Notes under the pieces: generated by a model
Databases searched by the model: none
What the model saw: the letters and a program-made list of their open reading frames with translations, nothing else
What the model was told of the DNA's origin: nothing
Translations under genes and position numbers: made by a program
Source: Cymbomonas tetramitiformis
Lineage: Eukaryota; Chlorophyta; Pyramimonadophyceae; Pyramimonadales; Pyramimonadaceae
DNA length: 64,000 nucleotides
Reading direction: 5' to 3'
Assembly (NCBI GenBank): GCA_001247695.2
Contig: LGRX02029303.1
Span: 1-64,000 of the forward strand
Part shown: positions 1-9,995 of the stretch, piece by piece
Layout of the letters: the number at the start of each line of letters is the position of its first letter
Position numbering within the stretch: position 1 is the first letter of the stretch

Positions 1-1
1 A

Positions 2-3000
2 AATGAAACAAATCACCACAGCGATAAAGAGAATCAAACACCCCCACCAGATGTGGGGGAGGAAGGTAGGCTGTCCCTGATGACCTGGAATATCAGAGGA
101 AGCGACCACGCGTACTATGACCTCGCCAGGAGTTGCGAAGAACACCAGCCGGACGTGCTGGTTCTCACAGAAACAAAGGCGGCGGGCCCCATGGGACCAA
201 AAAAACTCCAAGGTCTGGGTTACAGCGCCTGGCACTCAGCGCCGTGCCATGGAATCCAGCGGAGGGGGGCGGATGGTACTTCATACAGAGGGGGGGTGGT
301 CCTAGCCCTCAGACGCCCCTACGACAGGACGGACGTGCGCGCTAACCGTGAAGTCCCCAGATACGCGAAAGGGTATTTACAGCATGTAGTTATTATGCTG
401 CCAAGCGGCGTGAAGGTGCACGTGCTCGGTGTCTACAACCCTCCCCACCCGGAAGAAGCGGTGGTCAGGACGTGTATCCGCGATTACATAGCCCGAGAGG
501 CCGCAGTGGCTTCCAGGAAGGGGGAGCACATGGTGGTGGGGGGAGACTTCAACGTCGCGGAGATCCCCAGAGAGCAAGACGGGATAGAACACCGTGCATG
601 GAGAGAGATGTCTGACCGGGCGGGCCTTGCAGAGATCAGCTGCCCGCAAGGACCCACGTTTGGGGACCACAAAATCGATGGGTGGTTAGCGTCAGAAGAG
701 CTTCAGCGGATCGCTGACGAGCGGCACCCGATCGACACCAGGGCACACAGGCACTGCAGCGACCACCAAGCGGCAGTGGCGGCGGTGTCGCTGTGGAAGC
801 TTCACACGACCACACCGATAGTGGAAGAGCAGGCGAAACCCGACCCGATCACGAAATATCAATTCCCGATCTCCAAAGCCTTGCAACGCTCAATGAAGGC
901 GGCAATAGATTCGGCGCTCCAACCGAGTCTCAGGGAAAATGAATTCAAGACAGTGATCGAAAACGCGGTCGACGCGGCGGAAAGGGGAAGCCCGGACGCC
1001 AGGGAAAGAATTGATGAGGCCGGGAAGGCAGTTGATGGGGTCCTTCAGCAAGCCATGCGGGCCGTGGAGATCCCCCTCGAAACCGTCAGGTGCAAGCCCA
1101 AGGTCACCAGGGACCCCAACACAGGGGTCAGACTACCAAAAGCTAAATTCAGGAAGCGTGATAAAGCGCTGAAGGCAGCGGCGGTCCTACAGGAGATGCT
1201 TGCGATAGAAAAGGCAACAGGGGAAACCCCCAGCGCGGCACTGCTAGAGGAAGCCATGGCGGAGCCACGGGACACGGCGAAGGGCAGACCTGACACGTGT
1301 GCGGAGCCGGAAGACCCCCACTGGTGGGCGGAGTCTGAGATGCGCAGGTTCAGGCAGGAAGCCAAGTCCGTTATCAAAGACCACAAAGCCGAAACCTGGG
1401 AGACATTTGTCCAGAAATTCCGTAGTAACTACTATCGCATGAAAAAGTCAGCCCACAGGTTCGTCTTCAGAGATCGCGACGCACTCCCGAAAGGAAGAAC
1501 CTTGGGGATATGGGACAGAAACAACAAAATGGCAGTCGGGGCGGTGGCCACCGCGGAGGCCTTTTCGGGGCACATGGCCCACTCGGACCCATATTGCTTC
1601 GAACACCCCAGGACGGACCAACTGGACGAAGAGATGCCATGGCTGGCGGCGGAAGCCCCGGATAGCATGAAACCGGGGCAAAGACCGAGGAAGACGGAGC
1701 TTGGGAGCAGGCTCACTATTGAACTCTACAGACAAATTGTCAAACGGCTCCCCAATGGGAAGGCAGCCGGCCCGGATGCGGTACCAAATGAAATCCTCAA
1801 GGCTATGCCGGAAGAATTCCACGAATTTCTCTTCTCGCTCATGAGGGCGATGTGGAAAGCGGGGATAACCCCAGGCACATGGAAGTTGGGCACCTTCGTC
1901 TACCTACATAAGAAAGGGGACACCTCTGTGTTTTCCAATTACAGGCCCATAGGGCTTCTCCGCACAATTCTCAAGCTTTATACGGCAATGGTCACCGATG
2001 TTCTATCCACGTTCTGCGAGGTAAACAGTATCCACAGCCAAGAGCAGATGGGTTCTAGGAAACACAGAAGCACGATCAACCAGCTCCTTCGACTGCAGCA
2101 TGTTATCGAGGACAGCAAACTGTCCCACAGCCAACTGCATGTTCTCTACGTGGACTTCGAGAACGCCTACGGGGCGGTGGAGCATGACAGACTCCAGCAC
2201 ACCATGAAGTGCCTGGGGATCCCGGAGGACGCGGTCAGAGTGGTGGCAGACCTCTACGGGGGGGAGGCACACAGGTCACCTTTTAGGATGGCCTCAAAGA
2301 TAGAGCACCACAGCTCGGAGCCCCTCATGGTCAAAAGGGGACTAGTGCAGGGAGACTCGCTGAGCCCCCTTCTCTTTATTCTCTATTTGGAACCCCTACT
2401 ACGCTGGCTCAAGGCGGGCAACAAGGGGTATCTGCACCGCCTCACGGATTCGGACAAACCAATTCGCACTTCCTCGGCGGCATATGTGGACGATCTCGCC
2501 CTGATCGCGGAGTCGGCAACGCAACTGGCAGTGCAAGTCAGGAAGCTGGAGCTCTACTCCAACTGGAGTGGACTTCGAATCAACAAGACCAAATGCGGAA
2601 TCACGGGAACGGACGAAAAAGGGTCTCCGATCCCTGAGGAGACATACGAGGATGTCACCATGCGCACCCCCAGGGTAGGCAAGCATGGATTCCCGTACCT
2701 CCACCCGGATGACCCATACAAGTACCTTGGGATACAAGTAGCCCTCTCGGGGGACTGGACGGTCCAAAAGCAAGCCTCCTTTCTGCAGGCAAGGGAAAGG
2801 ATACAGGCGCTCCTCCACTCCCCTCTGACGAGCGGACAGCAGGAGGAAGTCCTCCGCTCGGCAATTATAGGACAGCTTAGATATGCCCTTCCCTTAGGGA
2901 TTTTTTCTACCAAGGAAATCGAGGACCTAGACGCGATTATCGGTGGGGCATACAAGCTCCTTAATGGATTGCCAAGAGGCACCGCTAATTGCTACACGGC

Positions 3001-4726
3001 ACTCCCGAAAACCTCCTACGGGCTTGGGCACACCCCACTGCTGGCCACGTACGCACAAAGTGTGGCGAGCGCCCTGCAGATGGCCACCGCCACCAGGGAA
3101 GACCTTCGAGAAAGGCCGAGAGAGGTGTTCAGGGAAAGTGAGGCCTTTCATGTCAAGCAGACCTCTCAACTTAGTGCCACCACGAGGGGGCTAGTCAGAT
3201 ATCATTACAACCGCAGACAGGGACAGGTGGACGGTACGGTCAGAACTGGGGAACTCGACAGGTGCTGCACAGCCCGGCAACTTGCGGTGCTACGTGAGCA
3301 CCAAGTCTTGCTCACAGGATCTGGACCGCTACTGGCGGACCTGATTAACACCCAGCACGGGGTCTCCAAACTTGCGAACGCGGTTCGGAAGCCCTTCCCG
3401 AGTGCGCTCGAAGGCAGACACAGAACGGTCGTTGACCAGGACACGGGTGAGGAGAGCGTGAAGATCTATTCAGTCAATGACCAGGAGGAAATTCCGCTTA
3501 GTCTGACCACGCTGCTGCCTCTACTCCCTTTCGTGGAGGAGGGGTTTTATGTGGCGAAGGGGGGCACCCGTGCGTGCAGCCTCAGAGAAGCAAAAACAAA
3601 AGTCCCCGCCAGGTTTCAAGGGCGCATGCGAACCTTCATGCTCATGCTGTACCCATATATATGCGAAGCGCTCGCTGACAAGCCCAACGACACGCGATTC
3701 TGGGACAACCCGAAAAACCTCACCCTCAAACCCCAGTTTATGCCGTCCAAAGAGGCACACAACGCTCTAGGGTTCCAAAGGTTGGCAGAACCCCAGTCGA
3801 CCGAAGGGGAAGAACTAACCACTTGGGAAGAGGGCTTCCACCCCCCTCAATCCAAATGGGGCCCGCGATCGCTGTGGCACGCAGGAAGAAGAGGACCCCC
3901 CACGACCTCCATGCAAGCCAAAAACGCCTTAAAACAAATGGCGACAGGCTATTGCGCCAAGGACGAAGAAGACCACGAAGACGCCTTTAAATGCCACGAT
4001 ATTGGAGTCAGACCCACCCTGCTTGAGGACCCGGGGGGTAGAGTCATGATAATGGACTCCGTAGGCGTGAGACCCAAAGCGAAAAAATTCCTCTCAGACC
4101 TGCGACACGCAGCCAGAGCTGGAGCAAGACTCACCGAGAAGGAGGCGATGGACAGCAGGAGGGCGATGAGGAGAAACCGCCCTGAGGGGTCCCATGCGGA
4201 CAGCCTCCTGAAGGGGGGAGGAAGAAGAGGAAACGAGCCCCGGGGGGAGGGCACCCCCAGGCACAGGACGGAAGGGGTCTTCTCGGACACCAGAGGCAGG
4301 GAGGCGTGGCTTAGCTCCATACAAGTGGAAACCCACAGCCTCTGCACGACGGGCTTGGACACAGTGTCGATGCACCAAACGAAACTCGCGGACGCCCTCA
4401 ACGGAACCGAGTTCGAACAGTCGGAACAATATGAGGCGCAGATGCGCAACACGATGGAAACGGTCCGGGACGAGGGATTTTCCTTTGTCCTGACTTGCGA
4501 CGGCAGCCACTGGAATGTGCTCCTATTCGGGAAAAATGAGGACACCAGTGTTTCAATCTACCTCTATGACCCAATGGGGGGGGGAAGACACGCGCCTACT
4601 GACGGCGCTGAGACAGTGGGCAGGACCGCCGGGATGGCCGCCGGTCAACGTAACGGTCTCCAACATGGGGGTCGCACACCAACGAGACGGATACCAATGC
4701 GGCGTCTGGGTGTGCTACATGATTGA
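2..4726 (+). CDS. Dualen polyprotein, N-terminal part: APE endonuclease, reverse transcriptase, first half of Ulp1-like protease
   Basis: The frame is already open at base 2, so the protein starts upstream of the window; the GTG at 53 is not a credible start. The APE (exonuclease III-like) domain spans about nt 75-790, with LMTWNIRG, VLTETKA, VVGGDFNVAE, HKIDGWL and CSDHQAAV, all catalytic motifs present. The RT spans about nt 1740-2640 with GPDAVPNE, YVDFENAYGAVEHDRL, LVQGDSLSPLLF and AYVDDLALIAES (the YVDD active site). A long uncharacterised linker follows. A C48/Ulp1-like protease then begins, with His in GSHWNVLL (about 4509) and Asp in YLYDPMGG (about 4568). The frame is lost at G9 (4576-4584) and the rest of the protease lies in the next frame. 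The last 45 or so residues before the stop at 4726 are therefore out-of-frame sequence. Confidence 0.9.
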   Translation, partial: NETNHHSDKENQTPPPDVGEEGRLSLMTWNIRGSDHAYYDLARSCEEHQPDVLVLTETKAAGPMGPKKLQGLGYSAWHSAPCHGIQRRGADGTSYRGGVVLALRRPYDRTDVRANREVPRYAKGYLQHVVIMLPSGVKVHVLGVYNPPHPEEAVVRTCIRDYIAREAAVASRKGEHMVVGGDFNVAEIPREQDGIEHRAWREMSDRAGLAEISCPQGPTFGDHKIDGWLASEELQRIADERHPIDTRAHRHCSDHQAAVAAVSLWKLHTTTPIVEEQAKPDPITKYQFPISKALQRSMKAAIDSALQPSLRENEFKTVIENAVDAAERGSPDARERIDEAGKAVDGVLQQAMRAVEIPLETVRCKPKVTRDPNTGVRLPKAKFRKRDKALKAAAVLQEMLAIEKATGETPSAALLEEAMAEPRDTAKGRPDTCAEPEDPHWWAESEMRRFRQEAKSVIKDHKAETWETFVQKFRSNYYRMKKSAHRFVFRDRDALPKGRTLGIWDRNNKMAVGAVATAEAFSGHMAHSDPYCFEHPRTDQLDEEMPWLAAEAPDSMKPGQRPRKTELGSRLTIELYRQIVKRLPNGKAAGPDAVPNEILKAMPEEFHEFLFSLMRAMWKAGITPGTWKLGTFVYLHKKGDTSVFSNYRPIGLLRTILKLYTAMVTDVLSTFCEVNSIHSQEQMGSRKHRSTINQLLRLQHVIEDSKLSHSQLHVLYVDFENAYGAVEHDRLQHTMKCLGIPEDAVRVVADLYGGEAHRSPFRMASKIEHHSSEPLMVKRGLVQGDSLSPLLFILYLEPLLRWLKAGNKGYLHRLTDSDKPIRTSSAAYVDDLALIAESATQLAVQVRKLELYSNWSGLRINKTKCGITGTDEKGSPIPEETYEDVTMRTPRVGKHGFPYLHPDDPYKYLGIQVALSGDWTVQKQASFLQARERIQALLHSPLTSGQQEEVLRSAIIGQLRYALPLGIFSTKEIEDLDAIIGGAYKLLNGLPRGTANCYTALPKTSYGLGHTPLLATYAQSVASALQMATATREDLRERPREVFRESEAFHVKQTSQLSATTRGLVRYHYNRRQGQVDGTVRTGELDRCCTARQLAVLREHQVLLTGSGPLLADLINTQHGVSKLANAVRKPFPSALEGRHRTVVDQDTGEESVKIYSVNDQEEIPLSLTTLLPLLPFVEEGFYVAKGGTRACSLREAKTKVPARFQGRMRTFMLMLYPYICEALADKPNDTRFWDNPKNLTLKPQFMPSKEAHNALGFQRLAEPQSTEGEELTTWEEGFHPPQSKWGPRSLWHAGRRGPPTTSMQAKNALKQMATGYCAKDEEDHEDAFKCHDIGVRPTLLEDPGGRVMIMDSVGVRPKAKKFLSDLRHAARAGARLTEKEAMDSRRAMRRNRPEGSHADSLLKGGGRRGNEPRGEGTPRHRTEGVFSDTRGREAWLSSIQVETHSLCTTGLDTVSMHQTKLADALNGTEFEQSEQYEAQMRNTMETVRDEGFSFVLTCDGSHWNVLLFGKNEDTSVSIYLYDPMGGGRHAPTDGAETVGRTAGMAAGQRNGLQHGGRTPTRRIPMRRLGVLHD

Positions 4727-7700
4727 CAAGTGGCAGGAATGGAATAGGTCCACCACAGGAGAGAAGTGGGAGTCCTGGATCGGGCTGCATGGGCCCCCGG
4801 TGGGCGGAGAAGCTACGACCTCCAAGGGATACAGGAAAGCCATGAGAGGCCCAATCATGGCGCGCATAGGAGAATTAGAACAACGGGAGCGCCACCACGT
4901 GTTCCACGGGGAGGGAGAGATTCATGACCCAATCTCCTTCGAGGAGGTGGATGACGAAATCCAGGAAGAGGCAAGCGCGGGGCCAATGCAAGTCAGGAGG
5001 AGCCCGACCAGGCAGACCCAGGCAAACACGATGCCAGAAACCCCCAGGCACGCCCGGGAGCTCCCGAAGGTCGGTGAGAAAAGGACCAGGCAGATCATAC
5101 AAAGCCCCCAGGCCACAATGGAAAGCGAGGAGATCAGACCCAGGCCGAACCCGCCTGCGCAGACACCCCAGAGGGAAACAAGCCCCCACCGGGTCACAGT
5201 TAGCCTGGAAGATGGCAGAGGCACGAAATGGAAAGGGACCGCGGCGCAGATCATGATGCTGAGGACATGGGTCCTCGCTCAATTGTCCAAAGGAGATGTC
5301 AGGACGGGGGGGTTGTTCCAGCATGCGGCCAAAATCGGATTCTCGAGAGACGCGGTTAGGCTGATGGCCACGCACCTCGTAAGCAGTGAACAGGTCGCAT
5401 GGGCAACGCACCCCCCTGTTAATGACTGCCGGAGCAGGAACAGGTGGTGGAGGATAGACACCATGGAGCTCTCGGTAGGCGCTGGCCCGACGGTTGCCAA
5501 TGATCCGGAAGTGCTCGAAGAAACGGAGGAGGAACCCCAGGCCGTTGAGGCGTCCGAGAACACCACAATCCTAGCGGCTAGGACGCACTGGGGAAGCAGG
5601 GAATACCTGCTTGGGCCAATTCGCCCACAAGGGGAGACATGGGTCGAAGAGGACACACTGCTGACAGGAGGAATTGCGGGAATGAACCCGAGCCGAGCCG
5701 AACGAGAGACCGATACGTTCCACAACAAGGAGCGGGAAGCACAGCAGGCTCGGAGACACACAGAAAGAGAACCGCTGTCAGGAGCTCCCACGAGGCATGC
5801 CCACTACTGGCCGGGGGTCACCGAGCTCAACATAGACACTGAACCCTTTAACCCAGACTGGGACGCAGCACCCTCGGGCAAGTGCACGCTCACGACAGAG
5901 ACAGGCAGGCACCACGTGTTCGCGCACGACGAGCGTGGCAAGATGGTAGGCGCCCTCAAAGAAGAGGTACTCGATAGGCTCTACGACAGATATGTGGCCG
6001 CGGCGGGCACGGACAGCGCAGATCAGACCCATACAAGGGCGGGGGAAGAGCGACGGCGGTCCTTCGAGGAGCGGGAGCCACAGCTGGGCACAGTCCACGG
6101 ATTCGCCACAGAAGTAGTCCTCCTGCTCAAAAGATATTCCTGCGAGGAGGAGGAGGAAGTCAAGAAAACTGCACTGCAAAATCACTGGACGCTCCCTCCA
6201 GAAATTATGCAAGCGCTCCAGGAGGCCTTCGGGATCCAGGCGGAGATATTCGCGTCGCCGCTCAACGTACACAGCCACACGGCGACATACTGCTCCAAGT
6301 TCGACAGGGACAAGATTTTCGGATCCAAAGGGTCTGCATGGGACACCCGATGGGGAGAACTGGGCGCCTTCGAGTTCAATCCGGAGTACACAGCGGCAGA
6401 CCTAGACAAAGCGCTTCAGGAGGCCCTGATGTCCACCATGGCGAAAACCCCGGTACTGGGGGTAGGAATTTACCCGGCCTGGACGAGAACGCCAGCCAAG
6501 GCATACTGCAGGAGGTATGGAGATACTAGGATACATGAATTTGGGGTGATCCCAAGAAAAAGCTTTACGTTCCTTCCCCCAGACCACTGGGGAGGCACCA
6601 CAGTATCAGGCGTCACGAAGAAGGACTACAGCAACTGGGGAGTTAGGATCCTGGTTGTTGCCAACGCAGAGGGATGGCAAAAATTCTGCCCGGACCCAGA
6701 AGGGGCAGCGGAACTAGTCGGGAAGGCCCTGCAGCGCAGCACGTACTGCACGGTCCGTAAGTACCACACGATTCGGAACCTCAGGCCGGCCAACCCGAGG
6801 GTCCCCACCTCGGACGCAGTGTCAGACATGGCGGCGGTCAAAAACGCGATGGAGAACACTAGTCAATACGACATGATCTTCGACCCTCACCCGATGAGAA
6901 AATGGGAAATACCGAGCATGTCGCGCAGACAGGGATGGGGGAACGAAGGGGGTGAGGTCCCCAAGGAAGACCGCACCCCGGAGGCGGCGAGGGCCATGAG
7001 ACAAACATGGCGCGACAGGGGACTCGCCGAGGTCACGATCACGGAGTACCATGCGGCGAACACGGCATGGCCTTTGGACAAGATCAAAGAGGACTCGAGG
7101 GCCAGATGGCTAAAAGCAATGGAGCGCACTCCCATGCTCTTCAGCAGACAAGACAGGGACAGGGGACACACGGAAGTAAAGGAGAAGTTCCCCACGTGTC
7201 CCATTAAGCACAAAACCGGACGTTCCAGAACCCTAGAGGAAATCAACAAAGCCTGGGATGCAACCTCGTTCCTCTATACGGATGGATCGCGACTGGACCC
7301 AGAGGAAGAAGGGGGGTTACATAGAGTGGGAGCGGCCTACTGGGACCCCAGAGGGGATGAAAACCCCAGAACTTGGAGGGGCACGTGGTCGACGGGTGGA
7401 CACCTCACCATCAACAGGGCGGAACTCCTGGCGATCCACGCGGCACTCAGGGCCAGAGAATGCACAACACCGGGAGAGATAGCAATCTGCACGGACAGCC
7501 TCTGCAGTATGTACCAAATACTCAACATGTTATCCAGACCCCACACGATGGAGGGCCACAGACACAGGGATTTGCTTGAGGATATACTCTCCCTGGTAGA
7601 ACAGCATAACAGCCAGGGAACGAAGGTCTCACTCAGGAAGGTCAAAAGCCACACGGGGGTAAAGGGCAACGACAAGGCAGATGAGGCGGCCAAACAGGCA

Positions 7701-9434
7701 GCAGAAAACCAGGAGGGCACCACCCAAATTGACCCATGGGACAACAGAACCATGTACACGCTCGTAGCCAATGCCCGAGATGGTGAATCGATGAGGCCCC
7801 TGCAAGGGGAGGGGGCGGTGGAAAGGTATGTGGCAGGAAGGATTGCACTAAAATCGACACAACACAGGTCAGTGAGAAAATGGCTACAGCCCCCGAGCAG
7901 CCCGTGGGAAGAATGGGGAACACCCGGCAGGGGAAATCGGGAGGGAGCCATCCCAGTAGAGGGCTCTATGACAAAGAACCCCACGACCGGCGCCCCAGGG
8001 CCAGCCCAAGGCCCCGACCGGGGCCGACAGAACGTGGAAATGGGGACACCAGGGGAGAATCTCCAGGAGCCGATGCTCCTGGAGGAACTCCAGCACGCTT
8101 CCTGGAGCCAGGACGACCCGCCGGAGCGACGGGAGCCGGGCGACCAGGAACAGGAACACCCGCGGGATCAAGTGACCACTCAGGACGAGTGGGACCTACT
8201 CTGGGAATTCGATGAGACGCGGGGGCCGCCTCTGGACATGGGCGAGAGGGGGGCCATGAACTCGCCAGACAGAGAGATGATGCAAGCGATCGAGGAGGCA
8301 GAACGTGAGGACCCAATTGACGGTCTGTGCCGCTCGATGATGGAGATGGACCTGGGAGAGTCGGAACTCCAGAACCTGACGGACGTTCCACAACAAGCGA
8401 TAGACGCCTACCAGGAGGCGGCCCCAGAGAGAAAAAGAAAGAGAAACAGGGACCGGGAGGCCATGCACCGGAGAAACGGAGACAGGGCCGCCACAAGCCA
8501 CGCAGACGCTGCCGCAGTCGAGACACACATGGGAAGAAGATTGGAGGAGCCCCCGCGGGAAATTCTCCAGGACAAGTCGATACCAGGAATATCCAATCAC
8601 TTCTGGAAGGTTACTCCACCGACGCTCAGGTCCCTGATTCTAAGGTGCCGGTTTGGGGTCCTCATGACGACTGCCAGAAAGCACCTCATATGGCCGAACA
8701 AATATCCGGTCCCGGACTGCGCCCTCTGCGGGAGGAGGGACACTCCGGCACACAGGCTGGCTGGATGCAAAGACGAGACCAGCATGAACATGGCCACAGC
8801 CAGGCACAACGAAGTGGCAAGGACCCTTTACGAAGCGATCAGGAAGGGACGAACGGGCGCCAGTCCGATCTGGATCGCGCACCACGCTGGGCTAGACGGG
8901 ACTAACAAATGTACCCGCCCGATACCGGACTTCGTACTCAGAAGGGGTCAGTGCCGTAGGGACGGAAGGGACCACCCGGGGGCGAAGGACCCCCCGGACG
9001 ACATACCACACTTTGTAGATATTGTCATGATCAAGGGTGCAGAGGACGTCAGGGACGCCCCCCCAGGCAGGCCGGAAAACACCCACAGGGAGGATGTGGG
9101 AGAAATCCACCTCATAGAGGTGGCCTTCACGTGGGACACTCGCTGGTATGTGTCCCTTCACGATAAACTCAACAAGTATGAGCCCCTTATGGAACTACTC
9201 AGATCCAAAGGATATAAAGTGTTCTTTCACCCGATGGTTTTCGGAACCACGGGGTCGGTATATGAACACAACGCAAGGGCTCTCACGCAACACCTAGGCT
9301 TCAACAAGAAGGAAGCGGAAGCCCTCCTCAAGAAAATCAGTAGCATCGCGGTGGAATGGGCTGCCAAGATGTTGATTTCACACAGCAGGTCGGAGAAGGA
9401 GAAGGCTCTAAAAAACAGTAAAAAGCCGCCTTGA
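4515..9434 (+). CDS. Dualen polyprotein, C-terminal part: end of Ulp1-like protease, RNase H, zinc finger, RLE nuclease
   Basis: This frame continues the polyprotein after the G9 run; the ATG at 4515 is probably not a real start. It supplies the protease Gln/Cys (GYQCGVWVCYM, about 4690). A long acidic and hydrophilic linker follows. RNase H1 lies at about nt 7260-7720: LYTDGS, NRAELLAI, CTDSL, KSHTGVKGNDKADE, with all four acidic residues and the His present. Another linker leads to a zinc finger, CALCGRRDTPAHRLAGC (C-x2-C-x7-H-x4-C), at about 8718. An RLE-like PD-(D/E)xK region spans about 8915-9270, with PIPDFVL, HFVDIVMI, HLIEVAFTWD and KLNKYEPL. The product ends at TGA 9432-9434. The C-terminal 180 residues match the truncated copy at 33368-34417, which supports a real 3' coding end. 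Confidence 0.88.
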   Translation: MCSYSGKMRTPVFQSTSMTQWGGEDTRLLTALRQWAGPPGWPPVNVTVSNMGVAHQRDGYQCGVWVCYMIDKWQEWNRSTTGEKWESWIGLHGPPVGGEATTSKGYRKAMRGPIMARIGELEQRERHHVFHGEGEIHDPISFEEVDDEIQEEASAGPMQVRRSPTRQTQANTMPETPRHARELPKVGEKRTRQIIQSPQATMESEEIRPRPNPPAQTPQRETSPHRVTVSLEDGRGTKWKGTAAQIMMLRTWVLAQLSKGDVRTGGLFQHAAKIGFSRDAVRLMATHLVSSEQVAWATHPPVNDCRSRNRWWRIDTMELSVGAGPTVANDPEVLEETEEEPQAVEASENTTILAARTHWGSREYLLGPIRPQGETWVEEDTLLTGGIAGMNPSRAERETDTFHNKEREAQQARRHTEREPLSGAPTRHAHYWPGVTELNIDTEPFNPDWDAAPSGKCTLTTETGRHHVFAHDERGKMVGALKEEVLDRLYDRYVAAAGTDSADQTHTRAGEERRRSFEEREPQLGTVHGFATEVVLLLKRYSCEEEEEVKKTALQNHWTLPPEIMQALQEAFGIQAEIFASPLNVHSHTATYCSKFDRDKIFGSKGSAWDTRWGELGAFEFNPEYTAADLDKALQEALMSTMAKTPVLGVGIYPAWTRTPAKAYCRRYGDTRIHEFGVIPRKSFTFLPPDHWGGTTVSGVTKKDYSNWGVRILVVANAEGWQKFCPDPEGAAELVGKALQRSTYCTVRKYHTIRNLRPANPRVPTSDAVSDMAAVKNAMENTSQYDMIFDPHPMRKWEIPSMSRRQGWGNEGGEVPKEDRTPEAARAMRQTWRDRGLAEVTITEYHAANTAWPLDKIKEDSRARWLKAMERTPMLFSRQDRDRGHTEVKEKFPTCPIKHKTGRSRTLEEINKAWDATSFLYTDGSRLDPEEEGGLHRVGAAYWDPRGDENPRTWRGTWSTGGHLTINRAELLAIHAALRARECTTPGEIAICTDSLCSMYQILNMLSRPHTMEGHRHRDLLEDILSLVEQHNSQGTKVSLRKVKSHTGVKGNDKADEAAKQAAENQEGTTQIDPWDNRTMYTLVANARDGESMRPLQGEGAVERYVAGRIALKSTQHRSVRKWLQPPSSPWEEWGTPGRGNREGAIPVEGSMTKNPTTGAPGPAQGPDRGRQNVEMGTPGENLQEPMLLEELQHASWSQDDPPERREPGDQEQEHPRDQVTTQDEWDLLWEFDETRGPPLDMGERGAMNSPDREMMQAIEEAEREDPIDGLCRSMMEMDLGESELQNLTDVPQQAIDAYQEAAPERKRKRNRDREAMHRRNGDRAATSHADAAAVETHMGRRLEEPPREILQDKSIPGISNHFWKVTPPTLRSLILRCRFGVLMTTARKHLIWPNKYPVPDCALCGRRDTPAHRLAGCKDETSMNMATARHNEVARTLYEAIRKGRTGASPIWIAHHAGLDGTNKCTRPIPDFVLRRGQCRRDGRDHPGAKDPPDDIPHFVDIVMIKGAEDVRDAPPGRPENTHREDVGEIHLIEVAFTWDTRWYVSLHDKLNKYEPLMELLRSKGYKVFFHPMVFGTTGSVYEHNARALTQHLGFNKKEAEALLKKISSIAVEWAAKMLISHSRSEKEKALKNSKKPP

Positions 9435-9508
9435 TTGTGCATGTGACTAGGGGCAGGCGTAACAGCTGTGCACCTTCAAATATCACGCTTCCAGTAGGAA
9501 GAGTCACA

Positions 9509-9537
9509 TTTTTTCTTTTTCTTTTTCTTTTTCTTTC
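9509..9537 (+). repeat. (CTTTTT)n 3' tail of the Dualen element
   Basis: The element ends in repeated CTTTTT units. The same tail, on the other strand, ends the truncated Dualen relative (33291-33310), and it also ends the 1.74-kb retroposon (38828-38846). A shared 3' microsatellite tail is typical of non-LTR elements mobilised by one reverse transcriptase. Confidence 0.75.
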
Positions 9538-9720
9538 ATCAACTCTAGTCTACCACAACGCACTATTCACGTGTGCACCAATCACAGAGGCATCCGATAG
9601 TAGACAAGGACCGGGACTTAATACGCGGCGCTTCTCCCGGCGCGAACGGGACATGTCAGACTGCATTGGCAATTCATGGATAGTCCACATTGTGTCGGAA
9701 TATCGAGTTTCTTCCCTTTG
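9538..9720 (-). repeat. Diverged copy of SINE-like family 1
   Basis: The segment begins right after the Dualen tail. It aligns by eye with the element at 15411-15881: the CTCTAGTCTACCAC end corresponds to CTCTGGCTTACTAC there, followed by a shared CAGAGGCATCCGATA block and a GGACCG-GACTTA block. A short opposite-orientation copy of the same 3' end (CTAGAGTTGATGAA) lies at 9850-9873, so the two ends form an inverted repeat. Confidence 0.55.
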
Positions 9721-9830
9721 CAGTGATTGACACCGTCCTGACGTTTTCCAAGGCTTACTGTTTGAGTGGGCGCCTCTGTTTTACATGCTGCGATCCCTTA
9801 CATGGCATGGCAGAGAGTACACACACACAC
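9721..9830 (+). repeat. Dispersed repeat family 2, copy a
   Basis: This is a roughly 100-bp unit with recurring blocks: ACCGTCCTGA, TCCAGGGC (here TCCAAGGC), CTGTTTGAGTGGGCGCC, CTGTTTTACATGCTG and GATCCCTTAC, ending in a GGCAGAGAGTACACAC-like stretch before CA-rich DNA. Other copies lie at 10695-10800 (+), 10840-10930 (-), 25109-25212 (+), 25962-26070 (-) and 26348-26460 (+). All lie in introns of the DUF3638-family gene. No coding capacity or TSD was recognised. Confidence 0.6.
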
Positions 9831-9995
9831 ATATATGCGTAGTGGTGCGTAGTGGTAAACTAGAGTTGATGAATAGTAGCGGGATGCCTGGTTGTGCATG
9901 TATTTTGTATATACCAAGGGATAAATAACAGATGGTGGTGTTTTCCTAGCATTTGGGCAATGAACGGCATTTTTAGTAGAAGTGTGTATGCGTAC

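Larger units (their letters stand above)
1..9537 (+). mobile_element. Dualen/RandI-type non-LTR retrotransposon, 5' end outside window
   Basis: A LINE-type element carries both an N-terminal APE endonuclease and a C-terminal restriction-like endonuclease (RLE), with RT, cysteine protease and RNase H between them. That combination defines the Dualen (RandI) family known from Chlamydomonas. Coding runs unbroken from the window's left edge to 9434, apart from one frame change at a G9 run (4576-4584). The 3' UTR is about 75 bp and ends in a (CTTTTT)n tail near 9509-9537. The 5' end and its target-site duplication lie outside the window. The element is antisense to the DUF3638-family gene whose exons lie just to the right, so it probably occupies an intron of that gene. 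Confidence 0.9.

Noticed and set aside
3949..4545. 198-codon minus-strand frame opposite Dualen
   Set aside because: A shadow of the GC-rich Dualen coding strand, like most antisense frames in 1-9400 and 43700-56000.
9538..9873. A 336-bp DNA transposon with terminal inverted repeats
   Set aside because: The inverted ends are better explained as two opposite copies of the SINE-like 3' end, since single ends with 11-bp TSDs occur elsewhere.
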